Source: Begonia masoniana (lineage: Eukaryota; Streptophyta; Magnoliopsida; Cucurbitales; Begoniaceae). From it: a stretch of DNA of 64,000 bases. The position numbers and the translations under genes were made by a program. The stretch spans positions 17,014,830 through 17,078,829 of the forward strand of contig CM039508.1 in assembly GCA_022432975.1 (NCBI GenBank). Reading direction: 5' to 3'. Of the stretch, positions 23,324-34,634 are shown piece by piece; within the stretch, counting starts at the first letter, position 1, and each line of letters opens with the position of its first letter. The notes under the pieces are model-generated. The model made no database searches and was not told the origin of the DNA. It worked only from the letters and a program-made list of their open reading frames with translations.

Positions 23324-23828
23324 ACTGGGTCATTCTGCATCAGCTTGCTATCATTGTTTTAACATTTCATACAGAACCCTCCCCCCAACATTTTCTGGGG
23401 GGCCTAGGAAGCGAGTACAACACTTTCATCATTTCTATCACAAATTGGGCGGACCAACCTCCATTGGAAGGAGTTCATTAGCATTCTCCAGAGTTTTTAT
23501 TTTCGTCTGGAAAAACAAAACTCCGCTACTTCTCTTCCGATGCCGAGTCAACTACAAGTGAATGTTGCAAATCTATGCCCTTTTTGTCTAGATTTGAGTC
23601 CTCGTCTGCAATCGGCTGCTCATTTGTGACCAAATTATCCATCTGGTTTTCACTAGAATGGATCCGTGGTATCCGGGTCTTCTTCTTAGTGCTTGCCCTG
23701 GACCAATAACCGTTTCAAAGTCCGGTGTCAAATTTGTAACAAATCGGGTAATTCTGCATCGGCCTGCTATCATTGGCTTAACATTTCATATAGAACCACA
23801 CCCCTTCCTTATTTTCTGGGTGGCCTAG
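23324..23828 (+). pseudogene. Cop-1 gag: end of knuckle copy 1 and knuckle copy 2
   Basis: After Gyp-B the copia reading resumes with LGHSASACYH, completing the first zinc knuckle. About 425 bp of gag then repeat: GGCCTAGGAAGCGAG near 23400, LEKQNSA near 23508, and the knuckle CQICNKSGNSASACYHWLN near 23730. The repeat equals 11725-12366 plus 23319-23390, so it is a tandem copy out of frame with the first (a C-run at 23382-23387 accompanies the slip). A third copy starts at about 23813 and is split by Gyp-C at 23828. Confidence 0.85.
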
Positions 23829-24054
23829 TGTCACGACCCGAAACCCAGCGGGTCGCGACTCAAATAAACTTGTTCTTATTCCTATTCTTGACTTGTATAT
23901 ATATATTTTTTTTTGCTAAGAGCATTGAGAACCACGTGAAAAATCTCATTTGAAATCACTAGAAAATTTCTTGAAACATTTTTTAAACTTAAAGAGGAAA
24001 TTTAGAAGAGGATTCACTCGGGTTTGCAAGAAAAGGGGAGGGGCCGAATCAGGT

Positions 24055-24280
24055 AATCAGCAGGGCCAATCGATCGGCTAAAATAGCCGATCGTTCTCCC
24101 TCCCTAAAAATCACTCTGCTGATCGATCGCACATACCATGAGCGATCGATCGCCCCACAAAATCAACACTGCCGATCGATCGCGCAAACAGCCGATCGAT
24201 CGGAACCTTCTATGGTTTCTATAATAAAACCGGACCAGGCCACCGATCGATCGCAACCCCTGCCGATCGATCGGCATCTC
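24055..24280 (-). repeat. CCGATCGATCGG palindrome cluster in Gyp-C 3' LTR
   Basis: Seven or more copies of the palindrome CGATCGATCG, mostly extended to GCCGATCGATCGG, occur in 225 bp. The 5' LTR has the same cluster at 40842-41055. Confidence 0.9.
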
Positions 24281-26103
24281 CTCTGGCCAAAAATTTCCTC
24301 ACACAGTAAAACTCCCTTCCTCGCCTAGAAATCACACCAAAACATCATTCAATAAACTCACCCCAATTCCTCTCAAAATTCAACAATCAAACTCATTTTA
24401 AATCATTCATACGAGAAGTTTAAATTCTTCAAATCATCCATCATTGAAAATCATACGAGAACAAAACGTTTAGGCCGTAGCGGAAGTCAAAATAAGTGAA
24501 AATCCCTTAGTCATAAATTCATCCTAAAAATAAGGAAAAACCATCAATCGTCCTAATACTTGCCATCATACAACAATCCTATGAAAAATCGCTAGGAGCA
24601 CGGCCCTCGGGTCAAATCGCCGCCCAGCCACAAAACACCGCGACGAGCACCATCCAGCAATCCCTCTTAGACATTATAACTTGGAATGAGATTCTCACCT
24701 TCCAATTCGTCACCTACATCATAAGGTTCAAACTATAAGTCTAATGCTTAGTAAGGAGTGCAATAAACACATAAAAGTGCATGAATGCGCACATCAAAAA
24801 ATCATATTCTTGTTTGTAATCATACTCTTACTCATCTTTTACTTGGCATGAATTAAGGGAGGACACGGGGAAAAAGGGCAAAGGAATCATAATCGTGGTC
24901 CAAACGGACAATAAATGTAACACCTAAAAATTTACTTTAACGCATATAGCCCTAGTTAGGGTGTGTCGGAAGGATTTAACATTAACCCTAGTGATTTTCT
25001 ATGTTTGTGGAAGGGAAGTGAAAGTGGGAGAAGAATTTAAGGAAACTTTAGGATTTTAGTGGTTGGAAATTTGTGGTTTTAGAATGAGAATCATGTTGGT
25101 TCAAAAGGTGAAAAAATTGGTGTGGGTAGTTTTATAATAAAAGAATAGAAATAAACAAAGATGAAAAGTGAAAAGAGGAGATGAAATAAAGGAAAAGAAA
25201 GAGTGTTGAAAAGTCAATTATTATTGAATGTTGAAAAGTCAAAGAACTATTGAACCAATAGGAATTAAAGGAATGAAAAGTGAGTAAAAGAGGGTTTGTA
25301 AGTGAGCATTCACGTTGAGGAAAGGTAAAAGTGGAAAAAGGGGAGTGTTTTGTAAATTTTAATGTTTTGGTGGTTAATTTTCAAAAGGTGAAAGTTAGGT
25401 TTTAAAAGAGAGAAATTTAAGTGTTAAAAGGCAATTTCTTCTTCCTCTTCTTCTCCATTTCGTGGCAGCCATGGGAGAGGACCTCCATGGTGTCTCCTCC
25501 AATTTTAGCGAGGCTTGAGGTGAGTTTGTTAATGGGTTTTGGTTTTTATACATTTAGGTGAAGTTTATTGGTGTTTTTATTGAGTTTTGGTGGAGATTGA
25601 TTAGGGTTTGGAAACCCTAAGGGGTGAGCTCCGAAAATGGTGGTTCTTGGTTAGTTTTCTCTCTAGATTTTGTGTGTTAAATGTTAGAGGGGTGAGTTTA
25701 TGTGGTTTATGGAGATAGATTGAAGTTATGGTGAAAGATTGTGAAAAACCGGTTTTGTACACTTAATGCACTGGTCCTGTTTTGGGCCTTTCAGATTAGA
25801 TATTGAGTTTTGTTGTTTACTTTGATGATTTCAATGGATAGAAGACGTGTAGAGGTTTACAGATTGGGGTGGCACGTCAAAATCTGTTGAAAAGCGAGAA
25901 AGTTATGGCCGTTTGAAGTTGGACGTTAAAATTTGTAGTAAAAATCAGGTTTTGTGATTAGTTGTGATTTTGGGTTGAATTATTAGTTAGTTTTAGTTAT
26001 AAAACTACTTTTGGATTTATTAGTGGATTTCTAAATTATTTTCCTTTATTTGTTAGGTTGACGAGTGGATTAGCCGAGTGAGCGAGCACGAGAAGGAAGC
26101 CAG

Positions 26104-27079
26104 GTAAGTAGTGGACCGCTTGTGTTTTGCCATCGGGCCTACACCATGGAACGGTAGAGAATTGTTTGCTTGATTGTTTTATTTTTGTCTTGTATTGTGC
26201 ATCGTATGTGACACGCATCATTGTTTTCAAACTACGAAACGAACGTGTTTTGAAGCATGGTTTTGACTGGTGAGCTTGCAACGTAAGGGGTGGTGTGAGT
26301 TGAAACGTAATGTGGTTGTCTTGGGGTCACCCAGTTGCGTTAGGGTAGCACCTGCGAGGAACTCTAGTAGAGTTTCCCAGTCGCGTTAAGGTGGTACCTG
26401 CGAGGGACTAGTAGGGTTTGAGTCACCCAATCGCGTTAGGATAGCACCCGCGAGGAACTCTAGTTGAGTTTTCCAGTCGCGTTAAGGTGGTACCTGCGAG
26501 GGACTAGTAGAGTTTGAGTCACCCAGTCGCGTTAGGGTAGCACCTCTGAGGAACTCTAGTAGAGTTTCCCAGTCGTGTTAAGGTGGTACCTGCGAGAGAC
26601 TAGTAGGGTTTGAGTCACCCAGTCGCGTTAGGGTAGCATCTGCGAGGAACTCTAGTAGAGTTTCCCAATCGCGTTAAGGTGGTACCTGCGAGGGACTAGT
26701 AGAGTTTGAGTCACTCAGTCGCGTTAGGGTAACACTTGCGAGGAACTCTAGTAGAGTTTCCCAGTTGCGTTAAGGTGGTACCTGCGAGGGACTAGTAGGG
26801 TTTGAGTCACCCAGTCGCATTAGGGTAACACCTGCGAGGAACTCTAGTTGAGTCTCCCAGTCACTTTAAGGTGGTACCTGCGAGGGACTACTAGAGTTGC
26901 AGTTTAGCACTTGCGATAAGTTCCGTTCTGTGAGTGAGCAATGAAACGAAACGAAACAAGAGCAACTGAGGGAGTAGAAACTTCATGTGTTAGGGGTTGT
27001 GTTGCATTATGTTTTTTGTATGCATTATTCCCTACTTACTAAGCATTAGGCTTACGTTTTGTGTTCTATAGTGTAGGTA
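26104..27079 (+). other. Splice-like structured leader module in Gyp-D LTR
   Basis: CAG/GTAAGT begins at 26104. TACTAAG lies at 27039-27045, and GTGTAG/GTAAC has its AG at 27077-27078, 34 nt after the branch-like A. Arms 26138-26153 and 27064-27079 can form 15 of 16 pairs, two of them G-U. The minisatellite lies in the loop. In the second LTR the 5' side survives (31727) but the branch and 3' side are deleted. Confidence 0.5.
26326..26890 (+). repeat. 97-bp dimeric minisatellite, six units, first Gyp-D LTR
   Basis: Two related half-units alternate: CACCCAGTCGCGTTAGGGTA (about 52 bp) and CCAGTCGCGTTAAGGTGGTA (about 44 bp). Six pairs are regular with point changes. Confidence 0.92.
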
Positions 27080-27854
27080 ACGACAGGAGTTCAGGTGAGC
27101 TAGATGATGGAGCCCAGGAGTAGGGGCAGTCAGTGATTTACGAGGCCCTCCGGTGCAGGCACTTGTCGGGGCGTCTCGACCATGGTCTACAGAATGTATG
27201 TGGGATTTGGTATTTTGGTAGTTAGTTTAGATTCCAATTTGTGGAAATGATGGGAGGTTTATAATTCTTTTGGTTGATGTTTTGGAAGTTATTGTATATA
27301 TATATTTGTTTGATGTTTTGAGATTTATAAAATTAAACGTTATGTCGCTCGATTTTTCGTATAGCAAACGACGTCAGTTTTCAATGATTTTTCACGTTTT
27401 CGTTATGATTTTGGAGTCGGTTTTTTCGGGATTTTCTCGTGTCGGGAAGTGAGAAATGTCGGGAAATATTTTGGGTAAGTTTTGGGTGGTTTGGAGGTGA
27501 GTGGTTTGAAGAATATTGAGAAAAAGTGAATAAAATGGAAAAATGGGCATTTTGGCCAAAGAAACCCGAGAGGGCTAGATCGATCGGCCACCAGTGCCGA
27601 TCGATCGGCCACGGGCACGCGCGGCGCCCAGTACACACCAACTTTCATTTTTTTTTCTATTTCCAAAATATTTTGACTCGACTTTTTCCGGCATATTTTA
27701 AAAGTATTTTTGGCACGTTTTCCAATATTTTTTGAGAAAAACCCGAAAACCGAGTCGAATAATTTATGAAAATTATTTTAAATTATGTTTTAAACGCGGG
27801 TTTGGTTAGCAAAGTAGCGTAGCGAGCTGGGGTGGGTTCGGGGGTGTTACAAGA

Positions 27855-27866
27855 TGGTATCAGAGC
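27855..27866 (+). other. Gyp-D primer-binding site
   Basis: TGGTATCAGAGC lies three bases after the first LTR; a second copy lies three bases after the second LTR (34389-34400). Confidence 0.9.
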
Positions 27867-28010
27867 ATAAATGGTCGAGTCGTTCAAAGGATTACCCGAC
27901 AATGCCGGCTGCCATGCAAAATGCTTCACCGACTATAAGTATTTCTTTCCTTTTAGTTAGTTTATAACTAAGATTAGATTGTTTTAACCTTGTACAAGAT
28001 TAGAACTAAA

Positions 28011-29049
28011 ATGCCAAATTACCCAAGACGACCCGGACGACCTAGAAATGAACCAGAACAACCTAGAAATCATCTGGAGGAGTCAGTAAGGCAGCTTGCA
28101 GAGATGGTCGGGAGGCAAGCTGAAATGTTTGGAGTTTTGATAAATCAGAGAATAAGTTTTAGTGGAGAGAGATTTCATAGATTGAAGCCTCCAGCATTTG
28201 ACTGATCTGAAAACTGCTGAAAGTTGGATATGCACCATTGTGAATATGTTTAATGTCGCTGAGGTGGAGGAAGAAAGTAAAGTGAGGTGTGCTACTTTCC
28301 ACCTATCTAACAGCCCCCAAAGCTGGTGGGAAACAGTAAAGGCTACCACTAGTATTCAGGGTATGACTTGGGAGGAGTTTAGAGATTTATTCTTCGACAA
28401 GTATTATAACCGGACAGTCCAAGCTGGGAAGAGATTGGAATTTATGGCATTAAAGCAAACATGATCAGTAGGAGAGTATATTCAGCGGTTTGAATTATTG
28501 TCTCAATTTGCCAGCCACTTAGTTAGTCGAGAGGAAGACAAAATATTTCAATTTGTGCAGGGCTTGAAGCCGGAGAATGAAATGTTGGTGAAAACATTCG
28601 GAATTGAAGGAATACCATTTACTCGAGTGGTGGCCAAAGCCTTAGAGGTGGAGGAAGCTGCTGGTAAATTGATTAAACCGGCAGAAGTTCTGGGTCAACT
28701 ATTCACGGGAATTACAACTCAGATGGACGGTGATGGATCTTCTTCACAGCTTCAAGGGATTAAAAGGCCAGGAGAAATTTTGAATGATCAGAGAAAAGAA
28801 AAGAAGCTGAAACAATTGAAGTAGAGAGGGTATCCGCAATGTCCTAAATGTTTGAAAGTCCATCTGGGGGAGTGTGGACAGTATACAGATAAGTGTTATA
28901 ACTATTTCGAAGCTGGCCATATTTCTCGAGATTGTCCGAAGCTAAAAGTTGCTAGATGTTTTAAGTACAACCAACCTAGTCATATAGCCACAGATTGCCT
29001 CGTAGCAAAGAAAAGAAAGGACCAGCTACATGACCAAGCCAAAAGGTAA
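28011..29049 (+). pseudogene. Gyp-D gag
   Basis: The likely start is ATG 28011 (MPNYPRRPGRPRNEPEQ), a basic N-terminus. A gag core follows (WICTIVNMFNVAEVEEESKV, SPQSWWETVKA, FFDKYYNRTVQAGKR), then YIQRFELLSQFA, then three Cys/His clusters around 28840-29020 (CPKCLKVHLGEC; CYNYFEAGHISRDC; CFKYNQPSHIATDC). In the last two the second cysteine of the CCHC knuckle is tyrosine, so zinc binding is lost. A frame slip at about 28200 and stops at 28462 and 28822 break the gene. No protease or RT follows. Gag could once have packaged RNA, with enzymes supplied by relatives. Confidence 0.88.
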
Positions 29050-30482
29050 GAATAAGTTGAGTGTTATGCAATATAAATAGAAGAGTTGCTAGGTTAGATT
29101 ATGAATTCTTGGATGGACTTAGGACTTAGGAGGAAAACGTAAGCGAGGAAACTAGTTAATTTCAATGGAGGATTGCGGTAAAAGGTTGGTCATTAAGAAT
29201 TCAGTGTTTCGTATAAAATTGAGGAATTTAAAAGATATTGCTTAATAACGAATGAGAGTTCACATGGAAATTTTGGTGTTACTTGACCTAGGAATATAGA
29301 GCCAAGAACCTAGGTGGGAATAACTTATAAACTTAGATGCCTTGATTTAGTAAAAGAAAAGTATAGCACCGTTGATGTTGTAACTAGTTTAGGCCGAGTC
29401 GCTAAGTGTAAGAGTGACTAGAATTATGCTGGATTTTAGAAAGAAGTTTAAGTTAGAAAATTTTGTTTGTGAGTTAAGTGATAGTTAAGTATAGTGAAGT
29501 CAATAATGGTAGAGATTATTGAGTGTTGTGGTGTATAGTTTAGAATGATCCCAAATTAGAGACATAAAGGGTTGGCAATCCTCGAGGAATGATCGAGATT
29601 TTAATGGATGAGATTCAGAGCAGTGAATGTAGCTATGAGCATTAGTTTGGAGATAATGGATAAAGAAATTCTCATTGAAGAACCTTAGAACCATAGAAAG
29701 GTAACCTGGAGATAAGAATTATGAGAAGAATAAATTTTGGGGATATTGATTTATGAAAGTGTTGAGTAATAGTTATGGGGTGGAGTCGAAGTGGGTATAC
29801 ACCGAAGCTAAGATTTTGAGAGTGTGTGGTTATGACTGAAATAGAAGTTGGATAAATTGAGTGTAGTGAAGGTAATTATGAGAATTCAGTTAGTACTTCA
29901 AGAGCATTGTGGATTGATTTAGATAGTGAGAGTTTGGAGTACGTGGATGATGTTAGAATAATAGTTCGAGGTAAATAGGTGCAAGATGTGACAGTAACAT
30001 CAAGGGAAATTGAAATTTAGAATTGAGGGTAAGAAGTTTACTCAGTAGGTTTTGGTGTTACGCTATTGAAATAGCTTTGGAGGTTTGGGATAGTTATGTA
30101 AGTATTTGATGGATAAATGTTTAGTGGATGCTGGATTAGAAAAGTAAAGAACAGATTAACTAAGCTCGTGAAAAAGTTAGAGTTGAAACTAAGTTAGAAG
30201 TGTTTGAGAGTATAGTGATGAGTGCTTAAGTTGTGTAAATCTTTGAAAGACGTGTGAGTATTTGAGCTATAAAGAGCATAGCTAGGAATTTAAGCTTGGA
30301 AGATGTAGGAATTTTCATTACCCGATAGGTGAGTAGGTGCACCCGGTAGATGATTAAGGGCATGGGGTAATTGAGACGTAGAAGTGTAACCCAAAAGTTA
30401 GGAGGGAAGATTGGAATGAGTAAGTTGAAGAATACTAAGATACGCAAATTTTGAGGACAAAATTTTTGTAAGGAGGGTGGAT
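29050..30482 (+). other. Gyp-D non-coding, purine-rich filler in place of pol
   Basis: About 1.4 kb with no long frame on either strand and no RT, integrase or protease motif. The sense strand is rich in A and G. It ends with TTTTGAGGACAAAATTTTTG and the polypurine tract AAGGAGGGTGGAT before the second LTR. Confidence 0.75.
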
Positions 30483-33400
30483 TGTAACACCAAAAAATTT
30501 ACTTTAACTCATATAGCCCTAGTTAGGGTGTGTCGGAAGGATTTAACATTAACCCTAGTGATTTTCTATATTTGTGGAAGGGAAGTGAAAGTGGGAGAAG
30601 AATTTAAGGAAACTTTAGGATTTTAGTGGTTGGAAATTTGTTAAGTGGAAGTTTAACCAAAGAAAAATTTAATTGCATAAAGATGGAAATTTGTGGTTTT
30701 AGAATGAGAATCATGTTGGTTCAAAAGGTGAAGAAATTGGTGTGGGTAGTTTTATAATAAAAGAATAGAAATAAACAAAGATGAAAAGTGAAAAGAGGAA
30801 TTGAAATAAAGGAAAAGAAAGAGTGTTGAAAAGTCAATTATTATTGAATGCTGAAAAGTCAAAGAACTATTGAACCAATAGGAATTAAAGGAATGAAAAG
30901 TGAGTAAAAGAGGTTTGGAAGTGAGCATTCACGTTGAGGAAAGGTAAAAGTGGAAAGAGGGGATTGTTTTGTAAATTTTAATGTTTTGGTGGTTAATTTT
31001 CAAAAGGTGTTAGTTAGGTTTTAAAAGAGAGAAATTTAAGGTGTTAAAAGACAATTTCTTCTTCCTCTTCTTCTCCATTTCATGGCAGCCATGGGAGAGG
31101 ACCTCCATGGTGTCTCCTCCAATTTTAGCGAGGCTTGAGGTGAGTTTGTTAATGGGTTTTGGTTTTTATACATTTAGGTGAAGTTTATTGGTGTTTTTAT
31201 TGAGTTTTGGTGGAGATTGATTAGGGTTTGGAAACCCTAAGGGGTGTGCTCCGAAAATGGTGGTTCTTGGCTAGTTTTCTCTCTAGATTTTGTGTGTTAA
31301 ATGTTAGAGGGGTAAGTTAAGGTGGTTTATTGAGATAGATTGAAGTTATGGTGAAAGATTGTGAAAAACCGGTTTTGTACACTTAATGCACCGGTCCTGT
31401 TTTGGGCATTTCAGATTAGATATTGAGTTTTGTTGGTTACTTTGATGATTCAATGGATAGTAGACGTGTAGAGGTTTACAGATTGGAGTGGCACGTCAAA
31501 ATCTGTTGAAAAACTAGAAAGTTATGGCCGTTTGAAGTTGGACGTTAAAATTTGTAGTAAAAATCAAGTTTTGTGATTAGTTGTGATTTTGGGTTGAATT
31601 GTTAGTTAGTTTTAGTTATAAAACTCCTTTAGGATTTATTAGTGGATTTGTAAATTACTTTCTTTTATTTGTTAGGTTGACGAGTGGATTAGCCGAGTGA
31701 GTGAGCGAGCATGAGCAGGAATCTAGGTAAGTAGTGGACCGCTTTTGTTTTGCCTTCGGGTCTACACCATGGAACAGTAGGGAATTGTGTGCTTGATTGT
31801 TTTATTTTTGTCTTGTGTTTTGCATCGTATGTGACACGCATCATTGTTTTCAAACTACAAAACGAACGTGTTTTGAAGGATGGTTTTGACTGGTGAGCTT
31901 GCAACGTAAGGGGTGGTGTGAGTTGAAACGTAATGTGGTTGTGATTGAGTCACCCAGTCGCGTTAGGGAAGCACCTGCGAGGAACTCTAGTAGAGTTTTC
32001 CAGTCGCGTTAAGGTGGTACCTGCGAGGGACTAGTAGGGTTTGAGTCACCCAGTCGCGTTAGGGTAGCACCTGCGAGGAACTCTAGTAGAGTTTCCCAGT
32101 CACGTTAAGGTGGTACCTGCGAGTGACTAGTAGAGTTTGAGTCACCCAGTCGCGTTAAGGTGGTACCTGCGAGGGACTAGTAGGGTTTGAGTCACCCAGT
32201 CGCGTTAGGGTAGCACCTGCGAGGAACTCTAGTAGAGTTTTCCAGTCGCGTTAAGGTGGTACCTGCGAGGGACTAGTAGGGTTTGAGTCACCCAGTCGCG
32301 TTAAGGTGGTACCTGCGAGGGACTAGTAGGGTTTGAGTCACCCAGTCGCGTTAGGGTAGCACCTGCGAGGAACTCTAGTAGAGTTTTCCAGTCGCGTTAA
32401 GGTGGTACCTGCGAGGGACTAGTAGAGTTTGAGTCACCCAGTCGCGTTAAGGTGGTACCTGCGAGGGACTAGTAGAGTTTGAGTCACCCAGTCGCGTTAG
32501 TCACCCAGTCCGCGTTAGGGAAGCACCTGCGAGGAACTCTAGTAGAGTTTTCCAGTCGCGTTAAGGTGGTACCTGCGAGGGACTGGACTAGTAGAGTTTG
32601 AGTCACCCAGTCGCGTTAGGGTAGCACCTGCGAGGAACTCTAGTAGAGTTTTCCAGTCGCGTTAAGGTGGTACCTGCGAGGGACTAGTAGAGTTTGAGTC
32701 ACCCAGTCGCGTTAAGGTGGTACCTGCGAGGGACTAGTAGGGTTTGAGTCACCCAGTCGCGTTAGGGTAGCACCTGCGAGGAACTCTAGTAGAGTTTTCC
32801 AGTCGCGTTAGGGTAGCACCTGCGAGGAACTCTAGTAGAGTTTTCCAGTCGCGTTAGGGTAGCACCTGCGAGGAACTCTAGTAGAGTTTTCCAGTCGCGT
32901 TAAGGTGGTACCTGCGAGGGACTAGTAGAGTTTGAGTCACCCAGTCGCGTTAAGGTGGTACCTGCGAGGGACTAGTAGAGTTTGAGTCACCCAGTCGCGT
33001 TAAGGTGGTACCTGCGAGGGACTAGTAGGGTTTGAGTCACCCAGTCGCGTTAGGGTAGCACCTGCGAGGAACTCTAGTAGAGTTCACCAGTCGTGTTAGG
33101 GTAGCACCTGCGAGGAACTCTAGTAGAGTTTTCCAGTCGCGTTAAGGTTGTACCTGCGAGGGACTAGTAGAGTTTGAGTCACCCAGTCGCGTTAAGGTAG
33201 CACCTGTGAGGAACTCTTGTGGAGTTTTCCAGTCGCGTTAAGCTGGTACCTGCGAGGGACTAGTAGAGTTTGAGTCACCCAGTCGCGTTAGGGTAGCACC
33301 TGCGAGGAACTCTAGTAGAGTTTCCCAGTCGCATTAAGGTGGTACCTGCGAAGGACTAGTAGGGTTTGAGTCACCCAGTCGCGTTAGAGTAACAGCTGTG

Positions 33401-34385
33401 AGAAACTCTAGTGGAGTCTCCCAGTCGCTTTAAGGTGGTACCTGCGAGGGACTACTAGCGTTGTAGTTTTGCACTTGCGATAAGTTCCGTTCTGTGAGTG
33501 AGCAACGAAACGCAAACGAAAAAAGAGCAACTGAGGGAGTAGAAACTTCATGTTTTAGGGATTGTGTTGCATTATGTTTTTGGTATGCATTATTACTTAT
33601 AGTCTTCGGGATGTATGTGGGATTCGGGATGTATGTGGGATTCGGTATTTTGATAGTTAGTTTAGATTCCAGTTTGTGGAAATGATGGGAGTTTTATAAT
33701 TCTTTTGGTTGATGTTTTGTAAGTTATTGTATATATATTTGTTTGATGTTTTGGGATTTATAAAATTAAACGTTATGCCGCTCGATATTTCTTATAGCAA
33801 ACGACGTTGGTTTTCAATGATTTTTCACGTTTTCGTTAAGATTTTGGAGTCGATTTTTCTAGGATTTTCTAGAGTCGGGAAGTGAGAAATGTCGAGAAAT
33901 GTTTTGGGTGGTTTGGAGGTGAGCGGTTTGAAGAAATTTGAGAAAAGTGAATAAAATGGAAAAATGGGCATTTTGGCCGAAGAAACCCGAGAGGGACCGA
34001 TCGATCGGCCACCAGCTCCGATCGATCGGCCACGGGAGCGCTGCAAAAGAACGCTCGGGCGCGCTGCCTAGGCGCACGCGGAGCGCGAGCGCGGCGCGCT
34101 GCAGCAGACCGCGCGGGCGCGCTGCGCCCAGTGCGCGCGCAGCGCCCAACACACACCAACTTTCGTTTTTTTTAATTTTTTTTTCTATTTCCAAAATGTT
34201 TTGACCCGCCTTTTTCCAGCATATTTTAAACGTATTTTTGGCACGTTTTCCAACATTTTTTGAGGGTTCGAAAAACCCAAAAATCGAGTCGAATAATTTA
34301 CGAAATTTATTTTAAATTATGTTTTAAACGTGGGTTTGGTTAGCAAAGTAGCGCACCGATCTGGGGTGGGTTTGGGGGCATTACA
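30483..34385 (+). repeat. Gyp-D second LTR
   Basis: This 3,903-bp LTR is longer than the first because its minisatellite has expanded (31946-33455). It has a 50-bp insertion near 30640-30690 and lacks about 150 bp around 33590 that includes the branch and 3' splice-like site. A GC-rich segment (33995-34145) replaces part of the palindrome region. Confidence 0.92.
31946..33455 (+). repeat. Expanded minisatellite, second Gyp-D LTR
   Basis: Same half-units as at 26326-26890, now about 1.5 kb with the two half-units in irregular order (runs of one type between pairs). The units are more uniform than in the other LTR, consistent with recent expansion. Confidence 0.92.
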
Positions 34386-34634
34386 AGATGGTATCAGAGC
34401 ATAAATGGTCGAGTCGTTCAAAGGATTACCAGACAATGCGGGCCGCCATGCAACGTGCTTCACCGACTGTAAGTATTTCTTTCCTTTTAGTTAGTTTATA
34501 ACTAAGATTAGATTGTTTTAAACTTGTACAAGATTAGAACTAAAATGTCGAAGAACCAAAGACGACCCGGACGACCTAGAAATGAACCAGAACAACCTTG
34601 AAATCATCTAGAGGAGTCAGTAAGGCAGCTTGCA
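34386..34634 (+). pseudogene. Second Gyp-D leader and gag start, truncated
   Basis: This repeats 27852-28100: primer-binding site, leader, then ATG 34545 and an R/P-rich gag N-terminus (RRPGRPRNEPEQP) with a stop at 34600. It stops at GCAGCTTGCA, where Gyp-C LTR sequence resumes. Confidence 0.88.

Larger units (their letters stand above)
24916..27851 (+). repeat. Gyp-D first LTR
   Basis: This 2,936-bp LTR runs from TGTAACACCTAAAAATTT to GGGGGTGTTACA. It has a splice-like module (26104-27079), a minisatellite (26326-26890) and CCGATCGATCGG near the 3' end (27578-27612). GGCAGCCATGGGAGAGG at 25463 starts no long frame. Confidence 0.92.
24916..34634 (+). mobile_element. Gyp-D: pol-less gypsy element, LTR-internal-LTR-internal, 3' truncated
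   Basis: A plus-strand element in the Gyp-C 3' LTR. It has LTR 24916-27851, internal region 27852-30482, a second LTR 30483-34385, then a second primer-binding site and gag start (34386-34634). There it breaks into Gyp-C LTR sequence with loss of about 9 bp. No TSD is found. It encodes gag but no protease, RT or integrase, so it is non-autonomous. The layout suggests a tandem product of LTR recombination later trimmed on the right. Confidence 0.88.

Noticed and set aside
25430..25520. ATG-rich region with GCAGCCATGGGAGAGG in the Gyp-D LTR as a host gene start
   Set aside because: The frame closes quickly, and the same sequence is repeated in the second LTR at 31080-31160; it is LTR leader sequence.
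31946..33455. Regularly spaced repeats resembling a CRISPR array
   Set aside because: The units are contiguous and dimeric with no unique spacers, and lie inside a plant LTR.
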